From Arachis hypogaea (Eukaryota > Streptophyta > Magnoliopsida > Fabales > Fabaceae), in contig NC_092038.1 of assembly GCF_003086295.3 (NCBI RefSeq), positions 102,455,837 through 102,519,836 on the forward strand: DNA of 64,000 nt, in the 5' to 3' direction. A model generated the notes under the pieces. It saw only the letters and a list, made by a program, of their open reading frames with translations, searched no databases and was not told where the DNA came from. The stretch's first letter is position 1, and every line of letters begins with the position of its first letter. The position numbers and the translations under genes were made by a program. This document shows, piece after piece, positions 10,794 through 20,975 of this stretch.

Positions 10794-12287
10794 TTAGGGG
10801 GTGTTCTTTAAGTTTCCATAAGCGTTTAGCCCCTTCCCTAGCTCCACTACTAGGCATTCACCGCCCTTCCTGGCACACTCTGTCTTTGCAATTTTCTTCT
10901 CCGATGTCTCTTTTTCAACCTGCTTCTCACCACTCTTGGTTCCTGACCCCGCGATCTTACCACTTCTCAATTGAACGGCCTGGCATTCTTCTCTGGAGTT
11001 GGAAACCGTGTCACGATGATGGTTGTCAGAAGGTCTCTTAGGTGTTCGAATGCTCAACTAATCCATTTGTATCTCCAAATTCCTAAGTGAGGCTCTGGTT
11101 TCCTGTATAAAACTTTGTTGGCTTTTGGAGAGTTTTGCAACAACAGATGCCAAATCAAAGACGCTTTGAGGTTGAGAGGGTTGCAAAGGAAGATTGTTGA
11201 ATTGATTCTTCTTGAAACTACCCTGAAAATTGTTGGTATAATTTGGTTGTTGTCTCTAAGGTTACTCTTTCCACCCAAGGTTTGAGTGGTTCCTCCATCT
11301 TTGATTAAAAGTATGAGAATACGTGGCATCATTGGGGTTTCTGAAGGAATTTCCCATGTAATTGACTTGCTCAGGCGTATACTGGCCATGGTTGCATGTC
11401 TCACCTAGAGGGGAGCTGCCGCTTATATCATAAGGAGCATCTAGAGGAGCACTATAAATATTGGCAATTGGACACTGCATGCCACTCAATTGCTGAGTGA
11501 TGAGACTTATTTGTTGAGATAAGAGCTTATTTTGAGCAAGAAGTGCATCTACAACATCCACCTCCATGACTCCTTTCTTCACTTAAGTCCTCTTAGAAGA
11601 GTATAAGTACTAGTTATTGGCAACCATCTCAATCAGCTCGTTAGCCTCTTTAGGCATTTTTTTCATGTGCAAAGAACCACCTGCAAAATTGTCTAGAGAT
11701 ATTTTGACCATGTCAGAGAGTCCTTCATAGAAAATATGCACCCTGATCCAATTTGAGAACATGTCAGGAAAATACTTCCTGAACATTAACTTGTACCTCT
11801 CCCAGGTTTCATAGAGGGGCTCACTATCTCCCTGCATAAAGGTTTGAACATCTGTCCTCAGCTTAGTCAGCCTCTGAGAAGGGAAGAACTTGTTCAAAAA
11901 CTTGTTGACCACCTTGTCCCAAGTGTCTAGGCTCTCCTTGGGCTGAGCATCAAGCCACTACTTTGCTTTATCCCTCACTACAAATGGAATGAGCATTAGC
12001 TTATAAACTTCAAGATTCACTCCATTAGTTCTCACAGTCTCACAGATCTGCAGGAAGTTGGCGATGAACAGATTTGGATCCTCCTGCGGGAGTCCACGAA
12101 ACTGACAATTTTGTTGCACCAAAGTAATCAGTTGTGGCTTTAGCTCAAAATTGTTTGCTCCAATTAGAGGTACAACAATGCTGTTCCCATAGAAATCAGG
12201 AGTGGGGGTAGTGTATAAACCCAGGGTTCTTCTAGGTTGCTCATTTCCATTTGGATCCATGGTGAGCTCTTTCTTGTTTTTGCACAC
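10794..12287 (-). pseudogene. Gag region of the outer element
   Basis: The capsid-like domain runs from LVQQNCQFRGLPQEDP (about 12100) through FLNKFFPSQRLTKLR and YETWERYKLM to EANELIEMVANN (11610). The tail is Asn/Gln-rich. Stops follow DKAK (about 11955) and VANN (11610), both at places where the family usually has Gln, plus one frame change near 11260-11400. The likely start is the ATG for MDPNGNEQPRR near 12258, or the upstream ATG at 12287. It is the structural protein of virus-like particles. Confidence 0.8.
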
Positions 12288-12682
12288 ACAAACAAAAAAT
12301 AAAGAAAAGTGGGAATCTCTATGTCAGAGTGCAGAGAATTCCCAGTGAGGTATCCTATGTAAAATGAAATAAAATAAAATAAGGTAGTCAACTAAACTAA
12401 AAATTTCGAAAACTAATAAGAAAGAAACAAACCAAAGAATTCGAAAAATTAAACAAGAAAAAAATACTAATACTTTCGAAATTTTCAAAAAAAAAAAAGA
12501 AAAGAAGAAAAATCACTAATGGGACACTAAACTTAATTTCAAAAACTAAGAAAATTTTTTTAACTAAAATAAAACTCAAATTTTTCGAAATTAAAAGGTA
12601 AAACAAAAATAAAAAGAAATAAAAAACTAAAAACGCCTAATCTAAGCAATCAAACAATGGTTAGCTGTCAATCACAGTCAAT

Positions 12683-12699
12683 CCCCGTCAACGGCGCCA
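12683..12699 (-). other. tRNA-Asp primer-binding site of the outer element
   Basis: TGGCGCCGTTGACGGGG on the minus strand: one mismatch to the tRNA-Asp complement. Six bases separate it from the LTR end at 12706. Confidence 0.85.
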
Positions 12700-12705
12700 A
12701 AAGCT

Positions 12706-13997
12706 TGATGCAAGATTTTGAATACCCACAAACTAACCAGCAAGTGCACCGGGTCATATCAAATAATACCTCAGGTGAGTGAGGGTCGATCCCACGAGAA
12801 TTGATGGACTAAGAAATAATGGTCGAATGATTGGTTTAGTTCGACAGGCAGAAAAGTTGGTTTGGTGATTTGAAATCGCATTAAACAGTAATTCAAGAGT
12901 AAAGAAAGCAATAAGAGAACTGGTGAGAAATCAATAAGAGAAAGCAGTTAAGGTATCAGAGATGTTTACTTTTTTGGATTACGTTTTCTTACCAACTATT
13001 TTAATCATGCAAGATTCATTTCATGGCAAACTATAATTGACTAAACCCTAATGTCTTAGTGATTTAGTCTCTTCTAATCTTCATCAACCGCCAATATCTT
13101 GGTCACTTTATTCCGATTAGAGGGTTAAGTTCATATCTAGTTTATGGTCACAAAAACCCTAATTATCTAAAGCTAAAAGGATTATATGTCACGTATCTCG
13201 ATTAGTTCAAGTAACTAGCAATTTAGGAGGAATTTACTTTCAAGCTGTTGTTCATGTGAGAGACCTCTTCCAAGGATCACAAGAACGCATATAGAATAAG
13301 GGTCATACTTTCGTTCCACCCAGATTCATAAAATGAAGAATGAAAGTAATCCTTGAAACTGAATCAGTACATTAATTAATATAAAAAAGCAATAGTCTTA
13401 ATTTATAGAAATAAACAGAGCTTCTAACCTTAACTAAAGAGGTTTAGTGGCTCATGACTTACAAAAAGAACAAGGGTTCTGAAAAGTGAAATGTGCGGAA
13501 GTGAGAAGCTTCCCCTGAAGGGTGAATCTTTTACCTTTTATACTAACCTAATTTGATTTGAAACTAAAATAAAATATTAAATCCTAAAGTTAAAAGTTAT
13601 TGTTTGTAAATAAAAATTACAAAAATAAAAGATAGGATAACTAATAAAAGCTAAATCCACTTAAAGATGCTTCCTTGATGGGCTTCTAATTTGGATTGCC
13701 TGGCGCTAAATGCCCAACGCCCAAAGAGGCAAAAATGTTCCTGGGCTTGCTGTGTTGCCGGCGTTAAATGCCAGTTGGGCGGTTAGCGCCCAAGGGGGAT
13801 AGCTCCAAATTTTTTTCTTTTTGCACAAAACTCTGTCCAATTGCTCCGAATTTTATCTAAAATAAATAAAAATACTAAAACACTCAAAGTAGCATCCAAA
13901 GTGGATTTTAACACAAAAATGTAATAAAAATTAACGAATTCTAACTTAAAATGACTAGAAAATAAGGGAAAAATAGGGTCAAAATGCTCACGCATCA
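12706..13997 (-). repeat. 5' LTR of the outer Athila-like element (about 1292 bp)
   Basis: On the minus strand it begins TGATGCGTGAGC and ends TCTTGCATCA next to the primer site. It contains the repeated GGCG-TTA-type palindromes (about 13700-13795) that also mark the TGATGAGC-type LTRs. The partner LTR is outside the window, so the right boundary (13997) is inferred from the TG start and from the chromovirus sequence beginning just after it. Confidence 0.75.
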
Positions 13998-14200
13998 ACA
14001 TCGTAACCACATAATTAAAAATTTTGTCCCCAAAAATCCATTCAGTTACCTAAAAATAGGTGCAGGTAGTCTTTTCTCATTTCTGATTCAAGTTCCTAGG
14101 TGTGTTCCTCAATTCCAGCTCGACTCCAAGCAACCTTTACTAATGAAACTTCTTTTCCGCGTAGTCGTTTAACACTGTATCGTCAATTCTAATAGGAGTT
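13998..14200 (-). pseudogene. C-terminal end of a chromovirus polyprotein
   Basis: One frame reads EVSLVKVAWSR, then EEHT, a stop, and ELESEMRKDYLHLF, the characteristic C-terminal, chromodomain-like end of Tekay/Del-type gypsy polyproteins. Only about 60 codons survive, with stops. The outer element's LTR lies immediately downstream of it, so the chromovirus remnant was the older target. Confidence 0.6.
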
Positions 14201-15650
14201 ACTTAAAGCGTCAGATCCTCTCTCAATGGGCATAGTTATTGAGCACTTAAATGAGCTGAGGGATGAAATCAGGTAGCGGACTGAAGTGGATTGGCAGAGC
14301 CGTAGGGCCATGGCAATCCTGTTCCCATGACCATGTGAACTAGAACCACCAAGAGGCTTTCCTTCAAAGTTAACCAACTTAAATAATTTCACTGTAACTT
14401 ACGTTTTATTTACAGTTTAGGGTAGATATCCCCTATGTGCCCTTTGTTTTGAACACCTTGGGCTTTTTATACCCCCTTTTGTCAAAGCTAGGGTCAGTAA
14501 TCACTTTGAAGTGGTATCGAATCGTCCTTGAATAAGACTCCACTTTGATGTTGAGGCTACCTGACCATGCTTTTTTAAACACTATGTACTAACATTGAAC
14601 CTAAGTATTTTGTGTTACATGCAAGGAAATACTATGTACTAACATTGAACCTAATGTTAACATACGTGTACAATTTAGTAGTGCTTCCCTTTTATTCTAT
14701 AAGTGTGACAACTAATTCTGATGTCAAATGTGTAACCCCAAATACATCTCCTTCTGAATTTAAACAAGTAATTCACGCATGCAAGGAGACTTTATAGCCC
14801 TAGATGCTATGTTTATACTAACGTGGGGGAACAGAATTATTTGGTTTCAGTAATATTAATGGTAACACAAAGTTACTCCACCTTCTAACACAAAGAAAGG
14901 GGTCACAAATTTCTAGGCTAAACCCCTACAATTGACACACACACCAATTGTTGCATCATAGTTTCACCTCGTCTAAGAAGACCCTCGGTGTGTTTTATCT
15001 AAGCTATACCTTCCCTAAACCCCCAACAATGTCATACTTTTGAAACCAAACTACCAAGCACGAAACAAAACAAATATAAAGAATATGTAAACCTTACTTT
15101 CAACTGAATCTCTAACCACACATGAGAAAAACACAAACCAAAGACTTCCGCACAAGCAACGCTAACTCCATTTCTCAACGGCTTGTCCTAGCCTAGTATG
15201 CACGCCATTTGGGGTATATTGGACAATAAAATTGTTATACAACATATCGTTACGTAATTTATATTGTTGGAAAAAGTATTGGATTTTCAAATAGCGTTAC
15301 ATCGTTATAGAACATCATGAAATAATTGAACGGCATCACACAGGCCACAACGTCCAACATTGCATCACCATTTAACTCATTTTTCATCTACATCAAGTTT
15401 TTCAATATTCTACAACAACTCATACTATTCTACAGTAACTCGTCTTAGACCCTAAACCCACACACATCAGACATATACAACACAAGTTGACCCCCCACCA
15501 CAAGTTAACATAGTACTTGCATTACCCATACAGTTACCGTTACCATTCAACTGAATTAAAAGGGTCTTTATAGATCATAACTTATGAATATCTCCAGTCG
15601 AATGTCATTACCACATCTGGATTACCTAAAAACCTAAATAATTATCCCTA
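14201..15650. other. Degraded sequence with no recognisable gene
   Basis: No credible coding sequence. It contains a direct repeat of 24 bp, 14581-14604 and 14631-14654, separated by 26 bp. The right part is likely 3' flank of the FAR1-like pseudogene. Confidence 0.5.
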
Positions 15651-15659
15651 ACGATGAAT

Positions 15660-16557
15660 TACCTCTGCGAAGATTAGTTCAAGCAACTCCCTCTACATAA
15701 AAGTAGTCATCACCTTCCTCTCCTCCCACCATGCTTTTGTAAGCCGCTGCTGCCTAACAACTATCGATGTTCTCCCCCAGTTGTGATTCATGACATTTTC
15801 AGGCATTGTGTCCAGCCTTTCCACAGAGTCAACACCTCTGAACACGGCATAACTCATCCCTAGCCATGACAATTCTTCGTCCGTATCCTTTATACGTTGC
15901 TTGCAACAGGTCTCGAACAGAAGTCCTACTGACTTCCTCAGCATTGCCTAGCCTTAGGCGATGTTCCCCCGTAGGGATAGGTGCTCTTTGGCCAATCTTG
16001 TTTCACGTCGAAGTAGTCTTCAAAGAACCAGCAAGACAAGTTCACCAATTCCCTGCAATCCTCCAACATTGCCGCATGCATGCTCATGTATGCTGCGTCT
16101 GGAATCTCCCCAACACATATTTTGTCGCTGGTCACACTCGACTACTTTGCCTTCTTTATCCACCGATCAAAGATGAGACTTCTGGGGATAGTAGTCATGC
16201 TCAAATACACCAGCACCCCAACCATGTGTACATAAGGCATCCCGAACGACTCCATGTGCTGACAAGAATAGCTGAATTCTTCATTTTTCTCAACCCATGC
16301 CACAGTTCATGATCTTTGCTTGCAATACATCGCAACCTCGAACAAACCACAAGCGTTCATCCTCTTGGTGGACACAACTTTGACATTGTTGGCTAGCATT
16401 AGCACCTCCCAAAATAATTTGAAAACCTCTTTTGTATAATCCGTCGCTGCGAACTGCTCACTGGCTTAGAGTTTTGCTTTTACTACGGGATCGCCATATG
16501 CAGACTTATAATCTGCCATCAATTCTCTTCTTCTCATGAACTCAAAATAGTGTTGGA
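15660..16557 (-). pseudogene. FAR1-like transposase pseudogene, C-terminal part
   Basis: The translation on the minus strand shows YKSAYGDPVVKAKL, then FKLFWEVLMLANNVKVV and a SWIM-type zinc-finger neighbourhood (EEFSYSCQHMESFGMPYVH), followed by ARQC-terminated sequence and a degenerate end. It is the direct continuation of the N-terminal part at 24279-25651; copy 2 separates the two. Stops occur after KAKL and in the SWIM region, where one expected Cys reads Tyr. It belongs to the FAR1/FHY3 and MULE-related family; whether it was a host regulator or a transposon gene cannot be told. Confidence 0.8.
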
Positions 16558-16562
16558 AGTGC

Positions 16563-18026
16563 TGACGATTGGATTTTTGACGGTTTAGAATTTCTCAAAT
16601 AAAATCTCGTCGAAGTATAGTTTCTAAACCAAGCAATAATCCTTTCGTACAAAAAGTTGTTTGTCACTAAAACAAACCCCTAAAATTTATAAACCGAAGT
16701 ATTCAAACCTCGGGTCGTTCTCCCTAGGAATTACAATAAAGTGTCTTGTTATTGGTTTGAGTTGTTTTGGTGTTTTGGATAAGAGACATGAAAGTAAATG
16801 GCAATGAAAATAAACTAACAACTATAAAAGGCTCTTGGTAAGGTATGAGAACTAGAAGTTCTATCCTAGTTATCCTTCTCAATTGTGATGAGAATTGTTC
16901 ATTGCTACCACTTAGTTAACCCTTACTAATAAAGGAAAGTCAAGTGGATGAATTGACTTGAGCCACAAGTCCTAGCCAACTCCCAAGGAAAGACTAGCTT
17001 TAGTGCACTCCAAACCAATTAGCAATCTCTCCAATTATCAATCAACAAAGGAATTAGATAACTCAAGTGTCACTAATTACTCTACCTAGGCCAAGAGGGA
17101 CAAAATCTACACTAAAACTAAAAGAGACATTTCAACAAACACATAAAGTGCAATGGAAGTAAACATTATTAAATGCAAGAATTAAAGAGAGATCTAACTA
17201 CAAAAGCAAGAGATCAACAATAGAAAAGCAAAGAAGAACAATTATTATGAATTACCTCTTATTGAATTGAAAGAAAATGGAAGGAACAATAGTAGATCTA
17301 CAACAAAGTATAAGAACAACATAAAGGAAATTACAATAAAAGAATGGAAGAAGAATGAATCTAACAACAAGGAATTGAGAAGATAGAAGTAGAAGAAAGC
17401 AAAGATTAAAACCTAGATCTAAGAACTAATCCTAATCCTAATCCTAATTCTAGAGAGAAGTGAGAGCTTCTCTCTCTAGAAACTACTTCTAACTAATCCT
17501 AATGAGTGTGTAATGATTGGAATGTGAGACTCCCCCCTTTGGTCTTCAATCCTTGGCTTTAAATAGCATTTTTGGCGCCAAAGTTGGTTGCAATTGGGCC
17601 CCACAACCCTTCAGAATTCGTTGGTTGCGAATTCATTAAAAAATCATAAACCAGCATCGACGCGTACGCGCACAGCACGCGTACGCGTCCATGGGGTAAT
17701 TCGCAGGTGCGCGCGCGCGTCCATGGGCGAGTCCAACTTCTTTGACTTTTCATGATTTCTCCACTTTGCATGCTTTCCCTCTTCACTCCTTTGATCCATT
17801 CCTAGCCTTTTCAATCTGAAATCACTAACAAACATATCAAGGCATCTAGTGGAATCAAAGGGAAATTAAAACCATCAAATTAAGGGTTGAAAAGCATGTT
17901 TTCACATCTAAGCACAAATAAGGAGACAATCACAAAACCATGCTATTTCATTGAATAAATGTGGGTAAAAGGTCATACAATCTCTTAAAATCAATACAAG
18001 ATAAACCGTCAAAACGGGGTTTGTCA
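16563..18026 (-). repeat. 3' LTR of copy 2 (1464 bp)
   Basis: On the minus strand it begins TGACAAACCCC and ends CCAATCGTCA. TATA-like box CTATTTAAAG at 17557-17566, hairpin at 17452-17475, CpG-rich patch 17655-17725. It lacks 17 bp present in the partner LTR at about 23940-23957. Confidence 0.95.
17557..17566 (-). promoter_or_regulatory. LTR TATA box, copy 2
   Basis: CTATTTAAAG on the minus strand, repeated at 23787-23796 in the 5' LTR, which is the one that would drive transcription. The copy 1 equivalent is 1785-1793 and the copy 3 equivalent CTATAAAG is 39654-39661. The distance to the hairpin is 89-91 nt in all three. Confidence 0.6.
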
Positions 18027-18042
18027 ACCTCCCCACACTTAA
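18027..18042 (-). other. 3' polypurine tract of copy 2
   Basis: TTAAGTGTGGGGAGGT on the minus strand adjoining the 3' LTR; identical to copy 1. Confidence 0.92.
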
Positions 18043-19527
18043 ACCAAGCATGTCCTCATGCTTAAACTAAGGATGAAGTAAAGGTATGGCATTTATTTAA
18101 TGGAACTAACTAAATGCAATCTACCTATATGCAACTATCTACATGAATGCAATTGCTTGGTCAAAATAAATCAATTCCCAAGAAGCATATATAAGCACAA
18201 GGGCAAAAGGTATTAACAACCATGCCAAACCACAATTGAATTGAGCTATTAAATATTTTTACAAACTTGCATGAAAGGAGATGATCATTGGTGGAAACAT
18301 GTAATTGAGCATCAAACCCTCACCGGATGTATTTGCACTCTATTCACTCAAGTGTTTAGGGTTGATTCACTCAATTCTCTCCTGATCATGCTTTCTAAGA
18401 TTTGTTTTTCTTCTAACAATCGACATATATTTCATGCATGCATACAAGTTTCATGAGGTCTTTTCTTTAGGTTGTAATGGGGCTAGGGTTAAGGTAGGAT
18501 GCATATTTGGTCAAGTGAGCTTGAAATTTGAATCTTTGATAAGCTTAAACTTCCCACCTAACCTATGACATCCTATACAATTTCAAAGCTAACCTAACTA
18601 CCCATTTCTCACTTTTTCACATACTCATGCAATTTCTTTTCATTTCACAACACTTATGCATTGATCTTTATTGAGCTTCACTTTGTTTTGGGGCATTTTG
18701 TCCCCTATTTATTTCTTTCTCTTTTCTATATATTTTTTTCTTTTTCTATTTTTTTTTCTTTTCCTTTTCTTTTTCTTTTGTTTTTCTCATTTTTTTTTCT
18801 TTCTATATACAAGAGCATCAATGCATAAGGTCTATACATTTGATCAATACATGAGCATGTACCCAATTCCCAATATTTTCAATAAAAATACAAAACTACC
18901 CTTTTATTCACCCAATGTCCCAAGATTCCCACACTTGAATGATACTCACACACACTAGCCTAAGCTAATCAAAGATCCAAATAAGGACTTTTATTGTTTT
19001 CCGTGTTAGGCTTGTAATGTGCTAAAATAAGAACAAATGGGTTAATCGTAGGCTCAAATTGGCTAACAATGGAAGATCAAAGGTAAGGCTATTTGGATAA
19101 GTGAGCTAAATGAAATGATGGCCTCAATCATATAAATGCATGAACACACAAAATAATGGACATAAAGAATCAAACAAATCAAAGATTACATTCATAGAAA
19201 GAGAATAATGCACACAAGAATGGAAAATAAGTGGTTATAAGATGTAACCATACCATTAGGCTCAAATCTCACTTGCTTGTGTTCTTAGCTCAAAACATGA
19301 TCCACAATATATATAATTCAAGAAAGTTTTATGAAAAGTTTTCACTCAAATCAATTGATGTGCCCTATAGATAGAAATCTTGAAAATTTTCATTATTTTG
19401 ACTAAGCTTATTGTGTATATATATGTAAAAATTAAGAAAATGCAACAAAAATCCTAAAATCCTAGAATGAAATGCAAAAGTGTTGGGATTAGAATTTTGT
19501 CACCCAAAATCGCCGACCGGTCGGACG

Positions 19528-19543
19528 ACCTCCCCACACTTAA
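19528..19543 (-). other. Internal copy of the polypurine tract, copy 2
   Basis: Exact repeat of the 16-mer at 18027-18042, 1.5 kb upstream of the 3' LTR, with the 7-bp TGCACCG stem-loop beside it. Confidence 0.75.
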
Positions 19544-20470
19544 AAGTTTGCACCGTCCTCGGTGCACTCAAAGATGAGCAAGGGGGTACGGCGACTCTCC
19601 GGATTGCTACGTGTTCTTTCTTCCGCTTCCATGTGTGCTTGTGGTGCATTCATCATAAAAAAACAAAAATATAACACCATAAGATGAGAAGATATAAAAG
19701 CAAGGAAGCATACTTTGTTGGAATGAGGTAAATCACTAGAAATGAGTGAGTGAATTAGTGTGACATGAATGACGAATAAGTGTGTGAATTCTAAATTGCG
19801 CGGTTTAGAACACACATTAGCATAAAAGGGCGATGTCACAAAAGAAGCATGCACTTTACTCATTCTAGTATGCTTGAGATGCTTTAAATGAACTTGTAAG
19901 GTAAAACAAGCATTAAAGAAGCATGAAAGCATTCAAGCCAAACACATATGGATGCATATGATCATGAAACACAATGCATTAAGGTAAATGCTCAACATCA
20001 TCCATCAAGAAGTTGCCTAATCACAAAATAAGGCTCAAATCACATGGTGGCCAAATCATGTAATTCAAGAAGAGTTACAAGCTCGAAGGCAATTCTCATC
20101 ACTTGGTATTTTTCAAAAGATAAGCATGAAAAACTCAAAACCAAGTAGCAAAATATAACCTCAATCATAAAATCCAACAAAGATTATCTAAAAACATTAA
20201 TGCTAAATTAGCATTTAGGCAATAAGGGGGAAGCAATGCATAGTAAACAAAGTCAATAAGCCAACACTTATGATGAAAAGAGAGAAAATAAAATGAAAAC
20301 TAAACTAAAACTAACTAACAAACTAACTAACTAACTAATTAACTAACTAAAATAAATGGTTATCCATGGTGTTTGGAAGTGTTGGATGAGGGGTAGGAGG
20401 AGGGATGAAGAAAGGAAAAGGAAAGAAATAGAAAGAGGAGAAGAAATGAAATGTGGTGAAGGAAGGGACT

Positions 20471-20726
20471 CCGCACGTACGCGCACATGGCGCGCCCGCG
20501 TCGATGGCTTATTTCGAGAGTGGCGCGTACGCGTCTTGTGCGCGTATGCGCAAGTGGGGTTGTGCCAAAGGCACAACGCGCGCATAGTGCGGGCCTAACT
20601 CTCGGGTTAATGCATGGAAGGTGGAACTTCTCAACCCACGCGTACGCGTGCATGGCGCGCTCGCATGGATGGTCGAAAATGCTCAATGTACGCGTACGCA
20701 TGCAGTGCGCGTACGCGTGGATGGTG
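20471..20726. repeat. CpG-rich degenerate repeat island, copy 2
   Basis: Motifs such as CACGCGTACGCGTGCATGGC and GCGTACGCGTGGATGG repeated imperfectly. Position next to the post-ORF hairpins as in the other copies. Confidence 0.7.
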
Positions 20727-20909
20727 CTCTGTTTTTCAAAAAATTTTTGGTATGTTTTTACACCAATCCAAGCATTCCAAACCTCCAAACAGCTACCAAA
20801 ACACCATAAAACCTTATTTAACATACTAAACTATCAGATGCTACCAAAACATGAAATTAAACTAATTCTACCCATATATACAAAAGAGAAAATGAAAAGA
20901 TTTTACCAT

Positions 20910-20960
20910 GGTGGGGTGTCTCCCACCTAGCACTTTTGTTTATTGTCCTTAAGTTGGACT
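20910..20960 (-). promoter_or_regulatory. Post-ORF hairpin pair, copy 2
   Basis: Minus strand: GTCC-AACTTAA-GGAC (20946-20960) then GGTGGG-AGACAC-CCCACC (20910-20927), both fully paired. They begin just 15 bp beyond the end of the ORF. Confidence 0.7.
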
Positions 20961-20975
20961 TATGGGGAGCTCCTC

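Larger units (their letters stand above)
158..13997 (-). mobile_element. Outer Athila-like Ty3/gypsy retrotransposon, 3' end missing
   Basis: An old element on the minus strand. From high to low coordinates it has a 5' LTR (12706-13997), a primer site (12683-12699), a T-rich leader on its coding strand (about 12300-12680), gag, aspartic protease, reverse transcriptase, RNase H and the start of integrase. It is interrupted twice: by non-autonomous copy 1 (791-8741) between RT and RNase H, and by the LTR at 1-157 within the integrase zinc-binding region. The order protease-RT-RNase H-integrase and the tRNA-Asp primer site point to the Athila lineage. All ORFs carry stops and at least two frame changes, so it is dead. 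Confidence 0.85.
18043..20909 (-). other. Non-coding 3' tail of copy 2
   Basis: Same parts in the same order as copy 1: T/C-rich tract (about 18705-18812), internal polypurine copy (19528-19543) with hairpin (19549-19566), CTAA simple repeat (about 20310-20350), CpG island (20471-20726). No gene seen. ORFs across the CpG island come from the repeats. Confidence 0.8.

Noticed and set aside
20343..20930. Overlapping Arg/Ala/His-rich ORFs on both strands (also 4705-5218, 42421-43028, 62506-63037)
   Set aside because: They arise from the CpG repeat motif, which lacks stops in several frames. Frames are not kept between copies.
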